A DNA stretch of 64,000 nucleotides, taken from positions 1-64,000 of the forward strand of contig CAZJEN010000001.1 in assembly GCA_964545045.1 (NCBI GenBank), read 5' to 3'. This document shows positions 35,479-44,620 of this stretch, one piece after another. Every line of letters starts with the position of its first letter. Position 1 is the first letter of the stretch. A model generated the notes under the pieces. That model searched no databases. It had not been told where the DNA came from and worked only from the letters and a program-made list of their open reading frames with translations. Both the position numbers and the translations under genes were made by a program. Origin of the DNA: SIG307 sp964545045. Its GTDB lineage: Bacteria > Bacillota > Clostridia > Lachnospirales > Lachnospiraceae.

Positions 35479-35871
35479 ATGATTATCAGACTGGATATGG
35501 CTAGTGAGGTACCGATTTATGTACAGTTGCGGAATGCAATTGTTGTAGGCATCGGAAAGGGAGATCTTGTACCGGGAGAAGGACTTCCGACGGTACGACA
35601 GATGGCGGAGGATTTGGGGGTCAATACCATGACGGTGAACAAGGCCTACGGTATCTTAAAGAGCGAAGGTTTCATAGAGATTGACCGCAGACACGGTGCC
35701 AGAGTAAATCCTCAAAAGGATAAGTTCGGTGTGTTTCGGGAAAAGGCGGAAGAGGAACTTTTACTTTTGATTGCGGAGGCTACGGCTCGCGGTGTAGATA
35801 AGAACGAGTTTATGGAGATGTGTGAGAAGGTGTACGCGGGGATGTGTGCACCGAAGGCAGAACTTGTATAG
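35479..35871 (+). CDS. GntR-family transcriptional regulator, YtrA subfamily
   Basis: This 130-residue regulator has an N-terminal winged helix of the GntR type (VPIYVQLRNAIVVGIGKGDL, LPTVRQMAEDLGVNTMTVNK, YGILKSEGFIEIDRRHGARV). It has only a short helical C-terminus, as in the YtrA subfamily, which lacks a large ligand domain. Such regulators usually repress a downstream membrane or ABC gene set. Here the partner is a multi-helix membrane protein starting 18 bases after the stop. Its likely operator overlaps the -10 element of its own promoter. Confidence 0.93.
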   Translation: MIIRLDMASEVPIYVQLRNAIVVGIGKGDLVPGEGLPTVRQMAEDLGVNTMTVNKAYGILKSEGFIEIDRRHGARVNPQKDKFGVFREKAEEELLLLIAEATARGVDKNEFMEMCEKVYAGMCAPKAELV

Positions 35872-35888
35872 GAAGGGGGGAGGAAGAT

Positions 35889-37328
35889 ATGGATTTTGAT
35901 TGGTTTTTGGCGTGGAACTATGTGGGAACAATGTGGTTTATGCAGCTTTGTATGTTGCTTGATTATGTCTTTCTGATAGGGAAAAAGTCGGAATACCTGC
36001 TTTGTATGACCGTTCGGGGGGAGCAACGGAAGGATGAGGATGTGGTACAGCTGGTACATGTGTTTAAAAAGGAGTTCTGGCTGTTGCACGGAGTGATGTT
36101 TGCGGCGGCGGGAGGATTATTCCTGATTGCGCTGTTGCCGACAGGTTCCGTATCCCTGCCGATATTCTATATGACATTCTGGATTGTAGCTGTGATTTGG
36201 TGGGAGTATAAGGTGGTATCGAAGTATACCAACCGTATGTATGAGTTAAAGCTTGAGAAAGGCTGGGGCAACCCGCCGAAGCAGAGTACTCTTACGGTGG
36301 ATACGGTAGTCAGCCGTCTGAAAAAGTCCATGCCCGTATCGGAAATCTGGCTGGCGGTTCCGGCGTGGATTTGTATCGGTTCTTTTGTGTGGTGGTTTTC
36401 CTATGCTACGGAATATAAAATACTTTTGATTTCGTTGATTGCTAATGTGTCGGCATTTGTTCTTTTTTGCTATATGTATCACCGGATGGCCCATGGGAAG
36501 TTAAAGGTGTACAGTGAAGACTCCGAGATTAATTATGCACTGAACCGAACGGCGAAAAAGGCATGGACCGGTTGTGTGGTTTGGGAAGCGATTTTGCTTT
36601 GCGGATATCATTTTGTAATCACACTGCTTATTCATTTTTATATGAAGAATACAGCGGCAGGGATAGAGGATATGACCGGATTTTGGGTTGGCTTTATCGG
36701 TAGTACGGTAGGCTCCATGGCATTGATATTTGCGGTGTTCTTTATTGCTGCGAACCGGGTGAAGCGGGCGAAGAAGGAACTGGCGGCTGCAGCGGACTTC
36801 TCTTATGCGGAGGATGAGGATGCTTACTGGCGGAACGGATATTATTACAATCCCAACGATACCAATACCTTTGTGGAAAATCGTGGTTACGGGATTACCA
36901 CTAATATGGCAACGAAATGGGGACCGATTACCAAATGGATGTTGGTAGGCGCGTTTGTATTGTGTATCGGACTCGGAATCGCGTTACTTCCGCTTGATTT
37001 CGGAACGATGACCATGCAGGTGGAGGCGGAGAGTCTCGAACTGAAAGGCTGTTTGTATTACAATAAGACTCTTGTTTTTGATGAAGTAACGGAGGTGCAT
37101 TTACTTACGGAATGGCCGGAAAGTTCCAGAGTATGGGGGACCGGTACAGAGCGTTTTGCCATGGGAGATTATCATTTTAAGGATTACGGTAACGGTAAAG
37201 CTATGATGGATCGAAAGGCAGAATATTTTATTCTGGCAAAATGGGAGGACGGCAAGTGGTTCGGATTTGGTGTAACGGACAGTGAAGGAATGCTGGAGGC
37301 ATATGAAAGATTAAAAGAAGCGGAATAA
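35889..37328 (+). CDS. DUF1648/DUF5808-type multi-helix membrane protein with C-terminal PH-like part
   Basis: The protein is about 479 residues with roughly seven membrane helices in the first 390, grouped as VMFAAAGGLFLIALL, IFYMTFWIVAVIWW, WLAVPAWICIGSFVWWF and others. The GYYYNPNDTNTFVENRGYGITTN block before the last helix is characteristic of membrane proteins encoded with YtrA-type regulators. The C-terminal 95 residues (DYHFKDYGNGKAMM, YFILAKWEDGKWFGFGV) look like an extracytoplasmic PH-like domain. The function of the family is not established; a link to cell-envelope stress is a reasonable guess. The start is set by GGGGGGAGGAAGAT before the ATG. Confidence 0.8.
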   Translation: MDFDWFLAWNYVGTMWFMQLCMLLDYVFLIGKKSEYLLCMTVRGEQRKDEDVVQLVHVFKKEFWLLHGVMFAAAGGLFLIALLPTGSVSLPIFYMTFWIVAVIWWEYKVVSKYTNRMYELKLEKGWGNPPKQSTLTVDTVVSRLKKSMPVSEIWLAVPAWICIGSFVWWFSYATEYKILLISLIANVSAFVLFCYMYHRMAHGKLKVYSEDSEINYALNRTAKKAWTGCVVWEAILLCGYHFVITLLIHFYMKNTAAGIEDMTGFWVGFIGSTVGSMALIFAVFFIAANRVKRAKKELAAAADFSYAEDEDAYWRNGYYYNPNDTNTFVENRGYGITTNMATKWGPITKWMLVGAFVLCIGLGIALLPLDFGTMTMQVEAESLELKGCLYYNKTLVFDEVTEVHLLTEWPESSRVWGTGTERFAMGDYHFKDYGNGKAMMDRKAEYFILAKWEDGKWFGFGVTDSEGMLEAYERLKEAE

Positions 37329-37331
37329 AGG

Positions 37332-37373
37332 ACATCCTCTGTGGCATAGGAAGCTACAGAGGATGTTTGTTTT
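37332..37373 (+). terminator. Rho-independent terminator of the GntR operon
   Basis: ACATCCTCTGT pairs with ACAGAGGATGT across a 13-base loop with an extra GC pair, followed by TTGTTTTT. Confidence 0.85.
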
Positions 37374-37383
37374 TAGGAATCGC

Positions 37384-37412
37384 TTGACAAAATGCGACAA
37401 TAATAGTAATAT
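37384..37412 (+). promoter_or_regulatory. Promoter of the acidic membrane protein gene
   Basis: TTGACA, 17 bases, then TAATAT. AATAAT and ATTATT repeats around the -10 give a weak AT dyad. The start codon is 39 bases downstream behind AGAGGGAGGA. Confidence 0.65.
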
Positions 37413-37450
37413 TATTAGTACTTTAGCACAGTAAAGAGGGAGGATAAAAA

Positions 37451-39370
37451 ATGAGTGATGAGATGGAAAAGCAGTCTGTAGAAGAGACTGCAGAAGTAGT
37501 AGATACCGCAGAAAACACAGAAGCTGTGGCAGAGACTACAGAGACTGTTGCGGAAACGACTGAGGCGGTTCCGGCAGCAGAAACCACCGAGACGGTGAGT
37601 GAGGAAAGTACGGCAGAAGAGAATGCTGATGAGGCTCAGGCAGAAATGACCGAGGCACAGTCTGCACCGGAGCGTCCGAAGGCAGAAGTTACCGATAAGC
37701 CGGCATCGAAGAAGAGCATTAAGCTGTTGATTGCAGCAGCGGCAGCAGTAGTGTTGATTGCGATACTTGCCAATGCACCGAAAATCGGAAATGCGGCAGT
37801 GAAATTGTTCACTTCTCCGGCAGGTTATTTGCAGCATCTGTTGAAAAATGCTTCGGATGAGGGTGCGGAACAGTTCGCAAAGGGATACGATATGGGATTG
37901 GAGAGTATGTTTGCGGCTGATGATATGAGTAGCGAAACGGAACTTAGCGTTACACTTGGTAAGGATGTAAAGGATTTACTCGGCGCAGCAACCGATATGG
38001 ATTTTGACTGGATGGAAAAGATTTCGTTGTTGTTCAATGCGGATTCCACAAAGGATGCATACAAGTTTGATATGGGTCTTGCGTTAAACGACAATCGTTT
38101 AATCAGTCTTGTTTTATTGGCAAATATGACCGACAAAATGGGATATATGCAGGTTCCGGAGCTGAATGAGTCTTATCTCGGTATGGATCTGGAAGAGTTT
38201 TTGGATGAAAACGGCATGGACTGGGATGACATCAACGAAGCTACCGAAATGTACGAAAAGCTTTATAAGGCTTTACCGAAGAAGGATAAGGTAGAGAAGC
38301 TGTTAAAGCGCTATTCCGAATTGGCAATTTCCTGTATTGAGGATGTGGAGCAGGACAAGGAAGAAGTAAAGGTTGATGATATCACCAATACTTTCACTGT
38401 ACTGGAAGCAACCATCGACGAAGGAACCTTGCAGGATATGCTGGAGGTAATTGTTAAGGAATTAAAGGAAGATAAGGATATTAAGGAAATCATGTACAAT
38501 GTACTGGAAACCCAGGAAGACGCAGATGCGGACGAAGTATATGATGAATTTTTAGAAATGTTAGATGAGATGGAAGACGAAATCGATAGCTTGGATGAAG
38601 AAGAGTTTGAGATGGTATTGAAGTTCTATGCCGACAACGAGGGCAATCTTATGGGCTGTGTTGTGGAACTGGAAGAGGAGAATGTAGAAGTTTCCAATCT
38701 TATGGTTCAGAAGGGAAGCAAGTATGCCTATGAGTTCGAGGTAAAGGTAAACGGAGTAAAGGCTGTTTTAGAAGGAACCGGAAAGTTGACTTCTTCTAAG
38801 TTAAACGGTGAGTTTAGTGTGAAGGCAGCCGGTATGAAGATACTTGAGTTTACTTTGACGGATGTTAAGGTTAAGGATTTGGAGGACGGCTATTTTAACG
38901 GAACCGTTTCTGTTTCTTTGGGAAGTGCCGCTGTAAGTGCAGTGGAAGAAGAATTTGATGAGATGCCGTTTGATCTCGGAGATTTGGTACTGGAACTCAA
39001 GAGCGAGTGTAGTAAGAATAAGTCGGAAGTGACCGTGTCTCTTTTGGATGAAGATGAACTGCTGGGTGCAATTTCCGCAAGCAGTAAAATCGGTAAGGCC
39101 GGAAAGATTAAGTCCCCGAAGGATAAGAATGTAGTAATGGTAGAGGACGAGGATGACTTTGCGGATTGGACAGAAGAAATTGACGTAGAGGCATATCTTG
39201 AGAGTCTGGAAGGAAAGGTAGACGATGATTTACTGGATATGCTTGAGGATTTGATGTCCGGTGATATTTCTCTTCCGAGCATGGGCGGATATGACGATTA
39301 CTACTATGACGAGGATTATTATGATGATGACGAGTACTGGTATGACGAGTACGAGGATGATTGGTATTAA
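37451..39370 (+). CDS. Large acidic single-pass membrane protein of unknown function
   Basis: This 639-residue protein has a low-complexity Thr/Glu/Ala/Val segment (1-75) with repeated ETTETV-type units. A single membrane helix follows (about 90-107, LLIAAAAAVVLIAIL), then a long extracytoplasmic region. Residues 130-600 alternate helices and strands and are very acidic (DMLEVIVKELKEDKDIKEI, DEMEDEIDSLDEEEFEM). The last 35 residues are almost only Asp, Tyr and Glu (YDDYYYDEDYYDDDEYW). Without a cleavage site the N-terminal 88 residues should be cytoplasmic. I do not recognise the family with confidence. It is a single gene with its own promoter. Confidence 0.7.
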   Translation: MSDEMEKQSVEETAEVVDTAENTEAVAETTETVAETTEAVPAAETTETVSEESTAEENADEAQAEMTEAQSAPERPKAEVTDKPASKKSIKLLIAAAAAVVLIAILANAPKIGNAAVKLFTSPAGYLQHLLKNASDEGAEQFAKGYDMGLESMFAADDMSSETELSVTLGKDVKDLLGAATDMDFDWMEKISLLFNADSTKDAYKFDMGLALNDNRLISLVLLANMTDKMGYMQVPELNESYLGMDLEEFLDENGMDWDDINEATEMYEKLYKALPKKDKVEKLLKRYSELAISCIEDVEQDKEEVKVDDITNTFTVLEATIDEGTLQDMLEVIVKELKEDKDIKEIMYNVLETQEDADADEVYDEFLEMLDEMEDEIDSLDEEEFEMVLKFYADNEGNLMGCVVELEEENVEVSNLMVQKGSKYAYEFEVKVNGVKAVLEGTGKLTSSKLNGEFSVKAAGMKILEFTLTDVKVKDLEDGYFNGTVSVSLGSAAVSAVEEEFDEMPFDLGDLVLELKSECSKNKSEVTVSLLDEDELLGAISASSKIGKAGKIKSPKDKNVVMVEDEDDFADWTEEIDVEAYLESLEGKVDDDLLDMLEDLMSGDISLPSMGGYDDYYYDEDYYDDDEYWYDEYEDDWY

Positions 39371-39387
39371 GAAATCATAGGAACCCC

Positions 39388-39415
39388 TTGACAAATCCCA
39401 AATTTTTGATATAGT
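39388..39415 (+). promoter_or_regulatory. Promoter of the leuS T-box transcript
   Basis: TTGACA (39388-39393), 16 bases, then TATAGT (39410-39415). It precedes the T-box leader and is the likely start of the leuS transcript. Confidence 0.7.
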
Positions 39416-39419
39416 AAAA

Positions 39420-39690
39420 TGTATATGAAAAATGCAGGGAAAAGGAATAGTACATGTAATTTTGTTTTCAGAGAGCCGTCGGGTGGTGTGAGGCGGTAAC
39501 GGAATGTATGGAACAGACCTTGGAGCTTTGTCGCTGAAGGGGCATACGGATGTATGATTTTGTGTAGGTGACAGCGGTTCATCCCCGTTAACGGATGAAA
39601 GTGCAGAGTCTGTATGTCAGGCATCTGAATGAGAGTGGTACCGCGGAAGATTAAGGCTTTCGTCTCTTTTGGGAGGCGAAAGCCTTTCCT
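39420..39690 (+). promoter_or_regulatory. T-box leader of leuS
   Basis: This is a tRNA-sensing transcriptional leader. The strongly conserved T-box sequence GAGTGGTACCGCGG (39633-39646) is followed by a terminator hairpin AAGGCTTTCG/CGAAAGCCTTT (39653-39687). The 5' half has the AGAGA element (39457-39464 region), a GGTGTGAGGCGG arm and the CTTGGAGCTTTG...CTGAA segment of the specifier loop. A CTT triplet at 39526-39528 fits a leucine specifier, though the exact codon was not proved. Uncharged tRNA-Leu would pair with the T-box and prevent termination, so leuS rises when leucine charging is low. Confidence 0.93.
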
Positions 39691-39724
39691 TTATCTATTT
39701 ACTTGAAAGGAGTTTTGACTTATT

Positions 39725-42148
39725 ATGGAAAAAACGTACAATCCCAGTGTCATTGAGAAAAAGTGGCAGGCGTACTGGGAAGAAAATCAGACCTTTAAAA
39801 CCGATGTTTGGGATTTCAGCAAGCCGAAGTATTATGCTTTGGATATGTTCCCGTATCCGTCCGGCGTAGGCCTTCATGCAGGTCATCCGGAGGGTTATAC
39901 CGCTACGGACATTATGTCCCGTATGAAGCGTATGCAGGGCTACAATGTATTGCATCCGATGGGATACGATTCCTTCGGTCTTCCGGCAGAGCAGTATGCG
40001 GTGAGCACCGGTAATCATCCGAACGGATTCACCGAGCAGAACATCGAGACCTTCTCCAAGCAGTTAAAGGAGCTTGGTTTTGACTATGACTGGACCAAGA
40101 TGCTTGCTACCAGTGATCCGAAGTTCTATAAGTGGACCCAGTGGATTTTCAAGCAGTTATATTTGGACGGCTACGCAAAGCACATCGACATGCCGGTAAA
40201 CTGGTGTGAGGAGCTGGGTACCGTTCTTTCCAACGACGAGGTTATCGACGGTAAGTCCGAGCGCGGCGGTTACCCGGTGGTTCGTAAGAACATGAAGCAG
40301 TGGGTTATCGACCAGGTTGCCTTTGCGGATAAGCTGTTAGAGGGCTTGGATGAGATTGACTGGCCGGAGTCTACGAAGGAAATGCAGCGCCACTGGATCG
40401 GACGTTCCGAGGGCGTTGAAGTGGATTTCCAGATTGTAGGCGGCGGAAGCTTCTCAATTTATACCACTTGTATCGAGACGATTTACGGTATTACCTTTAT
40501 GGTACTTGCGCCGGACGGACAGATTGTAAAGGATTTGATGCCGCGTATCGAGAATAAGGAAGAGGTTGAGGCGTATATCGCAGAGACCTTAAAGAAGAAC
40601 GATATGGACAGAACCGAGCTGAACAAGACCAAGTCCGGTTGCTGCTTAAAGGGCATTTATGCCATCAATCCGGTAAACGGCAAGGAAGTACCGCTTTTCA
40701 TCGGTGACTTCGTACTTGCAAACTACGGTACCGGTGCGGTTATGGCGGTTCCGTCCCACGACCAGCGTGACTTTGAGTACGCTATCGTACACAACATCCC
40801 GATGATTCAGGTAATCGACGGCGGCGATGTATCCGAGAAGGCATTTGAGAAGTATGACTATCTCGGTAAGGGCTGCAAGCTGATGAATTCCGAGGAGTTC
40901 ACAGGCTATGTGGTGGAGGATGCCAAGGAAGCCATTACGAAGAAGTTAGAGGCAATGGGCGTTGCCAGAAGAAAGGTAAATTACCACTTCCGTGAGTGGA
41001 TTTTCGCAAGACAGCGTTACTGGGGTGAGCCGGTTCCGGTGGTATATTTGGAAGACGGAAACATCCATGTATTAGACGATGAGGAGCTTCCGTTAATCCT
41101 TCCGGAGCTTTCCGATTACAAGGGAAAGAACGGCAAGGCACCGCTTGAGAACGCAACCGAGTGGAAGCAGTACAATCATAACGGTGTAAAGGGTACCCGT
41201 GAGACCTCTACCATGCCGGGTAGTGCAGGTTCCAGCTGGTATTTCCTTCGTTACATCGATCCGGATAACGACAAGGAATTTGCAAATTATGAATTATTGA
41301 AGCACTGGATGCCGGTTGACTTATACATCGGCGGACCGGAGCATACGGTAGGACACCTGATGTACTCCCGTATCTGGAACCGTTACCTGTACGACAAGGG
41401 CTTATCTCCGGTCAAGGAGCCGTTCAAGAAGCTGGTTCACCAGGGTATGATTTTAGGTTCCAATGGTATTAAGATGGGTAAGAGATTCCCGGAATTCGTA
41501 GTAAATCCGAGCGATATCGTAAGAGATTACGGTGCAGATACCCTTCGTTTGTACGAGATGTTCATGGGACCGCTTGAGGTTTCCAAGCCGTGGAGTCAGC
41601 AGGGCGTTGAAGGCGCAAGAAGATTCATCGTTCGTGTATGGAACTTCTTTACCGATGCAGCGAACCTTACCGACGACAACGACGGAACCTTGACAAAGGT
41701 ATATCATCAGACCGTAAAGAAGGTAACCTCCGACTTTGAGGTACTGGGCTTTAACACCGCAATCAGCCAGATGATGATCTTCATGAATGCGGCGTATAAG
41801 GCAGGCAAGTGTCCGAGAGAATATGCAGAGGGCTTCATTAAGATGTTCTCCTGTATCTGCCCGCACGCAGGTGAGGAGCTTTGGAGCATCTTAGGCCATG
41901 ACAACACCATCGCATACGAGGCATGGCCGACCTATGATGAAGAAGCCATCAAGGAAGACGAAATCGAAATCGCCGTTCAGATGAATGGAAAAGTAAAAGC
42001 AAAGCTCATGGTAGCAGCAGAAGCAGACGAAGCAACCGTAAAAGCACAGGTACATGCAGACGAGACCATCGTAGCACTCCTTGAAGGAAAGAACATCGTA
42101 AAAGAGCTCTACGTAAAGGGCAGACTGTACAACATCGTAGTAAAATAA
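39725..42148 (+). CDS. leuS: Leucyl-tRNA synthetase
   Basis: This 807-residue class I synthetase charges tRNA-Leu. The first signature is in YPSGVGLHAGHPEGYTATD (HAGH for HIGH). The CP1 editing domain is present (TGAVMAVPSHDQRDFEYA). The RQRYWGEPVPVVY and TSTMPGSAGSSWYFLRY blocks are typical of LeuRS. The second signature reads KMGKR (GSNGIKMGKRFPEFVVNP) where KMSKS is usual. The C-terminal tRNA-binding part (VQMNGKVKAKLMVAAEADE and VKELYVKGRLYNIVV) is intact. It is controlled by the T-box leader directly upstream. AAAGGAG precedes the ATG. Confidence 0.97.
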   Translation: MEKTYNPSVIEKKWQAYWEENQTFKTDVWDFSKPKYYALDMFPYPSGVGLHAGHPEGYTATDIMSRMKRMQGYNVLHPMGYDSFGLPAEQYAVSTGNHPNGFTEQNIETFSKQLKELGFDYDWTKMLATSDPKFYKWTQWIFKQLYLDGYAKHIDMPVNWCEELGTVLSNDEVIDGKSERGGYPVVRKNMKQWVIDQVAFADKLLEGLDEIDWPESTKEMQRHWIGRSEGVEVDFQIVGGGSFSIYTTCIETIYGITFMVLAPDGQIVKDLMPRIENKEEVEAYIAETLKKNDMDRTELNKTKSGCCLKGIYAINPVNGKEVPLFIGDFVLANYGTGAVMAVPSHDQRDFEYAIVHNIPMIQVIDGGDVSEKAFEKYDYLGKGCKLMNSEEFTGYVVEDAKEAITKKLEAMGVARRKVNYHFREWIFARQRYWGEPVPVVYLEDGNIHVLDDEELPLILPELSDYKGKNGKAPLENATEWKQYNHNGVKGTRETSTMPGSAGSSWYFLRYIDPDNDKEFANYELLKHWMPVDLYIGGPEHTVGHLMYSRIWNRYLYDKGLSPVKEPFKKLVHQGMILGSNGIKMGKRFPEFVVNPSDIVRDYGADTLRLYEMFMGPLEVSKPWSQQGVEGARRFIVRVWNFFTDAANLTDDNDGTLTKVYHQTVKKVTSDFEVLGFNTAISQMMIFMNAAYKAGKCPREYAEGFIKMFSCICPHAGEELWSILGHDNTIAYEAWPTYDEEAIKEDEIEIAVQMNGKVKAKLMVAAEADEATVKAQVHADETIVALLEGKNIVKELYVKGRLYNIVVK

Positions 42149-42256
42149 ATCTAAGTGATACTTAGATGATAGACGAAAAATAACAACCGGCTTCTATAAC
42201 TCTTTTGAATAGTAGAAGATTTCCGGTGAATAGTAATTAGCAATTTGCAATGAACA

Positions 42257-42446
42257 GCGCTTCCTCTTTGGAACTTGCCACGTGTCGAAGCGGTTTACAT
42301 TATCCTAAGAAAACCATAAGCCGACGTTGGCACTTAGCGAGGTATTGTCGAGCTTAGTGTCCACTACGTCGGTGCATGAGCGAGAGCGGGTTTTCGTGGA
42401 AAATGTAAACCGCAAGACACGAGAGGGAGCCCCAAAAAGGAAGCGC
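42257..42446. repeat. Long imperfect inverted repeat, 190 bp, upstream of the MetRS-like gene
   Basis: GCGCTTCC (42257-42264) pairs with GGAAGCGC (42439-42446), and CGGTTTACAT pairs with ATGTAAACCG (42403-42412). The centre CCGACGTTGGCACTTAGC pairs imperfectly with GCTTAGTGTCCACTACGTCGG. The whole sequence can fold into one interrupted hairpin ending 20 bases before the start codon. The 42149-42256 stretch before it holds two small hairpins (ATCTAAGT/ACTTAGAT and ACCGG/CCGGT) and no gene. It may be a MITE-like insertion or a regulatory RNA leader. Confidence 0.75.
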
Positions 42447-42466
42447 GTCAAAAGAAAGGCGGAACT

Positions 42467-44548
42467 ATGGGAAAAGAGTTCAGAAAGCCGGAAGGACGTC
42501 CGGTATTTCCGAAAAAGGCAGTGATTACTTCCGGTATGCCGTACGGCAACAAGGAACTGCATTTCGGTCATGTGGGTGGCTTATTTGTACACGCAGATAC
42601 CTTCGCGCGTTTTATGCGTGACCGTATCGGCGCAGAAAACGTTATATTCGTATCCGGTACCGACTGCTACGGTTCTCCGATTCTGGAGGGCTTCCGTAAG
42701 CAGCAGGAGAGTGGTGTGATTCCGGCGGACATGACCATTCATGATTACGTGGAAAAGAATCACAAGATTCAGAAGGATACGTTACATGCCTATGAGATTT
42801 ATCCGGATTACTACGGTGCTTCCGCATTATATCGCGGTGCCGAGCATCATGTGGAGTCCTCTAAGGAGCTGTTTGAGGCTCTGTACGAGAGAGGACAGCT
42901 TAAGATGATGTCTACGCCGCAGTTCTACGACCCGGAGTTTAAGGTACTCTTAAACGGCAGACAGGTGGTAGGTAAGTGTCCGATTGAGGGCTGCTGTTCC
43001 GAAAAGGGCTATGCGGACGAGTGTGACCTGGGTCACCAGTATATGCCGTCGGAGTTAATCGAGCCGAAGAGTATGCTGTCCGGTAAGACTCCGGAGATTA
43101 TCGAGGTAAAGAACTGGTACTTCTCTTTGGAGAACTTTACCGACGAGATGCAGGAGTATATCAACGAGGTACGTGCGAACACCAATACTCGTAAGTATAT
43201 TTTAAATACCATTGAAGAATTCTTAAAGAAGCCGGTAATCTATGTGCAGAAGAAGCTGATTGCGGTAAATCCGAAGACCTATACGGGAGAGGGTGCACCG
43301 GACAAGGATGCGTTTGATGCGGCGTATGAGGCAGGCCTTGCAGAGCTGACAGCAGCGTTCCCGGCACATGAAGTCATTGCCGAGGAAAAGAAGCCGTCCG
43401 TAACCTTTGTATTCGCGTCCTTGGACGACCGTGACAAGGCAAGAGCGGCATTGGCAGAGCGTAACATTAACTGCCGTACAGGTAAGACCTTGGTACCGTT
43501 CCGTTTGTCCGGTAACATCGAATGGGGTGTGCCGGTGCCGGAGTGTGAAGGTAATAAGGATTTGACCTTCTGGGTATGGCCGGAGTCCTTATGGGCACCG
43601 ATTTCCTTTACGAAGGCATGCTTAGAAGAACGCGACAAAGATCCATCTGAATGGAAGGACTGGTGGATGGGTGACGATGCACAGGTTTACCAGTTTATCG
43701 GTGAAGATAACATCTACTTCTACGGTATTGCTGAGATGGCTATGTTTGCGGCAGCAGACGCAGAGGCAGGCAAGCCGGTGAAGATTGACTATAAGAAGCT
43801 TCCGCAGATTATCGCAAACCGCCATATTCTGTTTATGGAAAAGAAGGCAAGCTCCAGCTCCGAAATCAAGCCGCCGATGGCAAAGGATTTGTTGGCATTC
43901 TATACGCCGGAGCAGCTTAGAATGCACTTCTTAAGCCTCGGTCTTTCCACCAAGAGCTCCAGCTTCAAGCCGCAGATTTATCTGCCGGAGGCAGAGCGTG
44001 AGGGCGTGGACCCGGTATTAAAGGAAGGGAATCTTTTAACCAACGTATTCAACCGTATCGTGCGTTCCTGCCTGTATACGGTGCAGAAGTACAACGATTC
44101 CTTCATTCCGATGGGCGTTGTGGACGAGAAGATTAAGGCTGCTTCCGAGGAAGCTATCCTTGAGTACGAGCGTCACATGTATAACCACGATTTCCACCGC
44201 ATTACCTATGTGCTGGATGATTATATCCGTTTGCTGAACAAGCATTACGCAAACAACATTAAGAAGGCAGAGGAGGAAGGCGGCGAAGCCCTTCGTAACC
44301 AGCTTCTCACTGACTGCTTCTACGGCATCAAGACCGCACTGTTACTCCTTCATCCGATTGCGCCGACGGGCTGCGAGACGGTTCGCGAGTATGTGGGCTT
44401 GTCCGAGAAGGTATATGACTGGAACTATGCGTTCGCTGACATGAAGGATGTACTGGCAAATCCGACCGGCGAGACGAAATTCTTACCGCCGCGGTTTGAC
44501 TTCTTCCTTCGTCATGAAAGCCAGTTGGCAGAGTTGCAGGAGAAGTAA
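42467..44548 (+). CDS. Divergent methionyl-tRNA synthetase-like class I ligase
   Basis: This 693-residue MetG-type protein has ITSGMPYGNKELHFGHVGGL (HFGH signature), SGTDCYGSPILEGFRKQ, a zinc-knuckle region near 170-195 (GKCPIEGCC, DECDLGHQY), YMPSELIEPKSMLSGKTPEI, and QFIGEDNIYFYGI. The second signature is KASSS (FMEKKASSSSEIKPP) instead of KMSKS. About 90-95 residues (255-350), including FVFASLDDRDKARAALAERN, are inserted between the zinc region and EWGVPVPE. There is no C-terminal EMAP-like tRNA-binding domain. It may be the only MetRS of the cell or a paralogue with altered use; this window cannot decide. Hence no gene symbol is given. AAAGGCGG lies before the ATG. Confidence 0.85.
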   Translation: MGKEFRKPEGRPVFPKKAVITSGMPYGNKELHFGHVGGLFVHADTFARFMRDRIGAENVIFVSGTDCYGSPILEGFRKQQESGVIPADMTIHDYVEKNHKIQKDTLHAYEIYPDYYGASALYRGAEHHVESSKELFEALYERGQLKMMSTPQFYDPEFKVLLNGRQVVGKCPIEGCCSEKGYADECDLGHQYMPSELIEPKSMLSGKTPEIIEVKNWYFSLENFTDEMQEYINEVRANTNTRKYILNTIEEFLKKPVIYVQKKLIAVNPKTYTGEGAPDKDAFDAAYEAGLAELTAAFPAHEVIAEEKKPSVTFVFASLDDRDKARAALAERNINCRTGKTLVPFRLSGNIEWGVPVPECEGNKDLTFWVWPESLWAPISFTKACLEERDKDPSEWKDWWMGDDAQVYQFIGEDNIYFYGIAEMAMFAAADAEAGKPVKIDYKKLPQIIANRHILFMEKKASSSSEIKPPMAKDLLAFYTPEQLRMHFLSLGLSTKSSSFKPQIYLPEAEREGVDPVLKEGNLLTNVFNRIVRSCLYTVQKYNDSFIPMGVVDEKIKAASEEAILEYERHMYNHDFHRITYVLDDYIRLLNKHYANNIKKAEEEGGEALRNQLLTDCFYGIKTALLLLHPIAPTGCETVREYVGLSEKVYDWNYAFADMKDVLANPTGETKFLPPRFDFFLRHESQLAELQEK

Positions 44549-44577
44549 AGAATCGAAATTTGATATGATTGGTTGAT

Positions 44578-44620
44578 AAGGCCGCTTTCTGAAAAAGAAG
44601 GCGGTCTTTACATTTTTTTT
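44578..44620 (+). terminator. Rho-independent terminator after the MetRS-like gene
   Basis: AAGGCCGCTTTC pairs with GAAGGCGGTCTT across a short A-rich loop, followed by TACATTTTTTTT. Confidence 0.85.

Noticed and set aside
37395..37420. AT-rich dyad around the -10 of the acidic protein gene as an operator
   Set aside because: Short AATAAT/ATTATT repeats are expected by chance in an AT-rich promoter.
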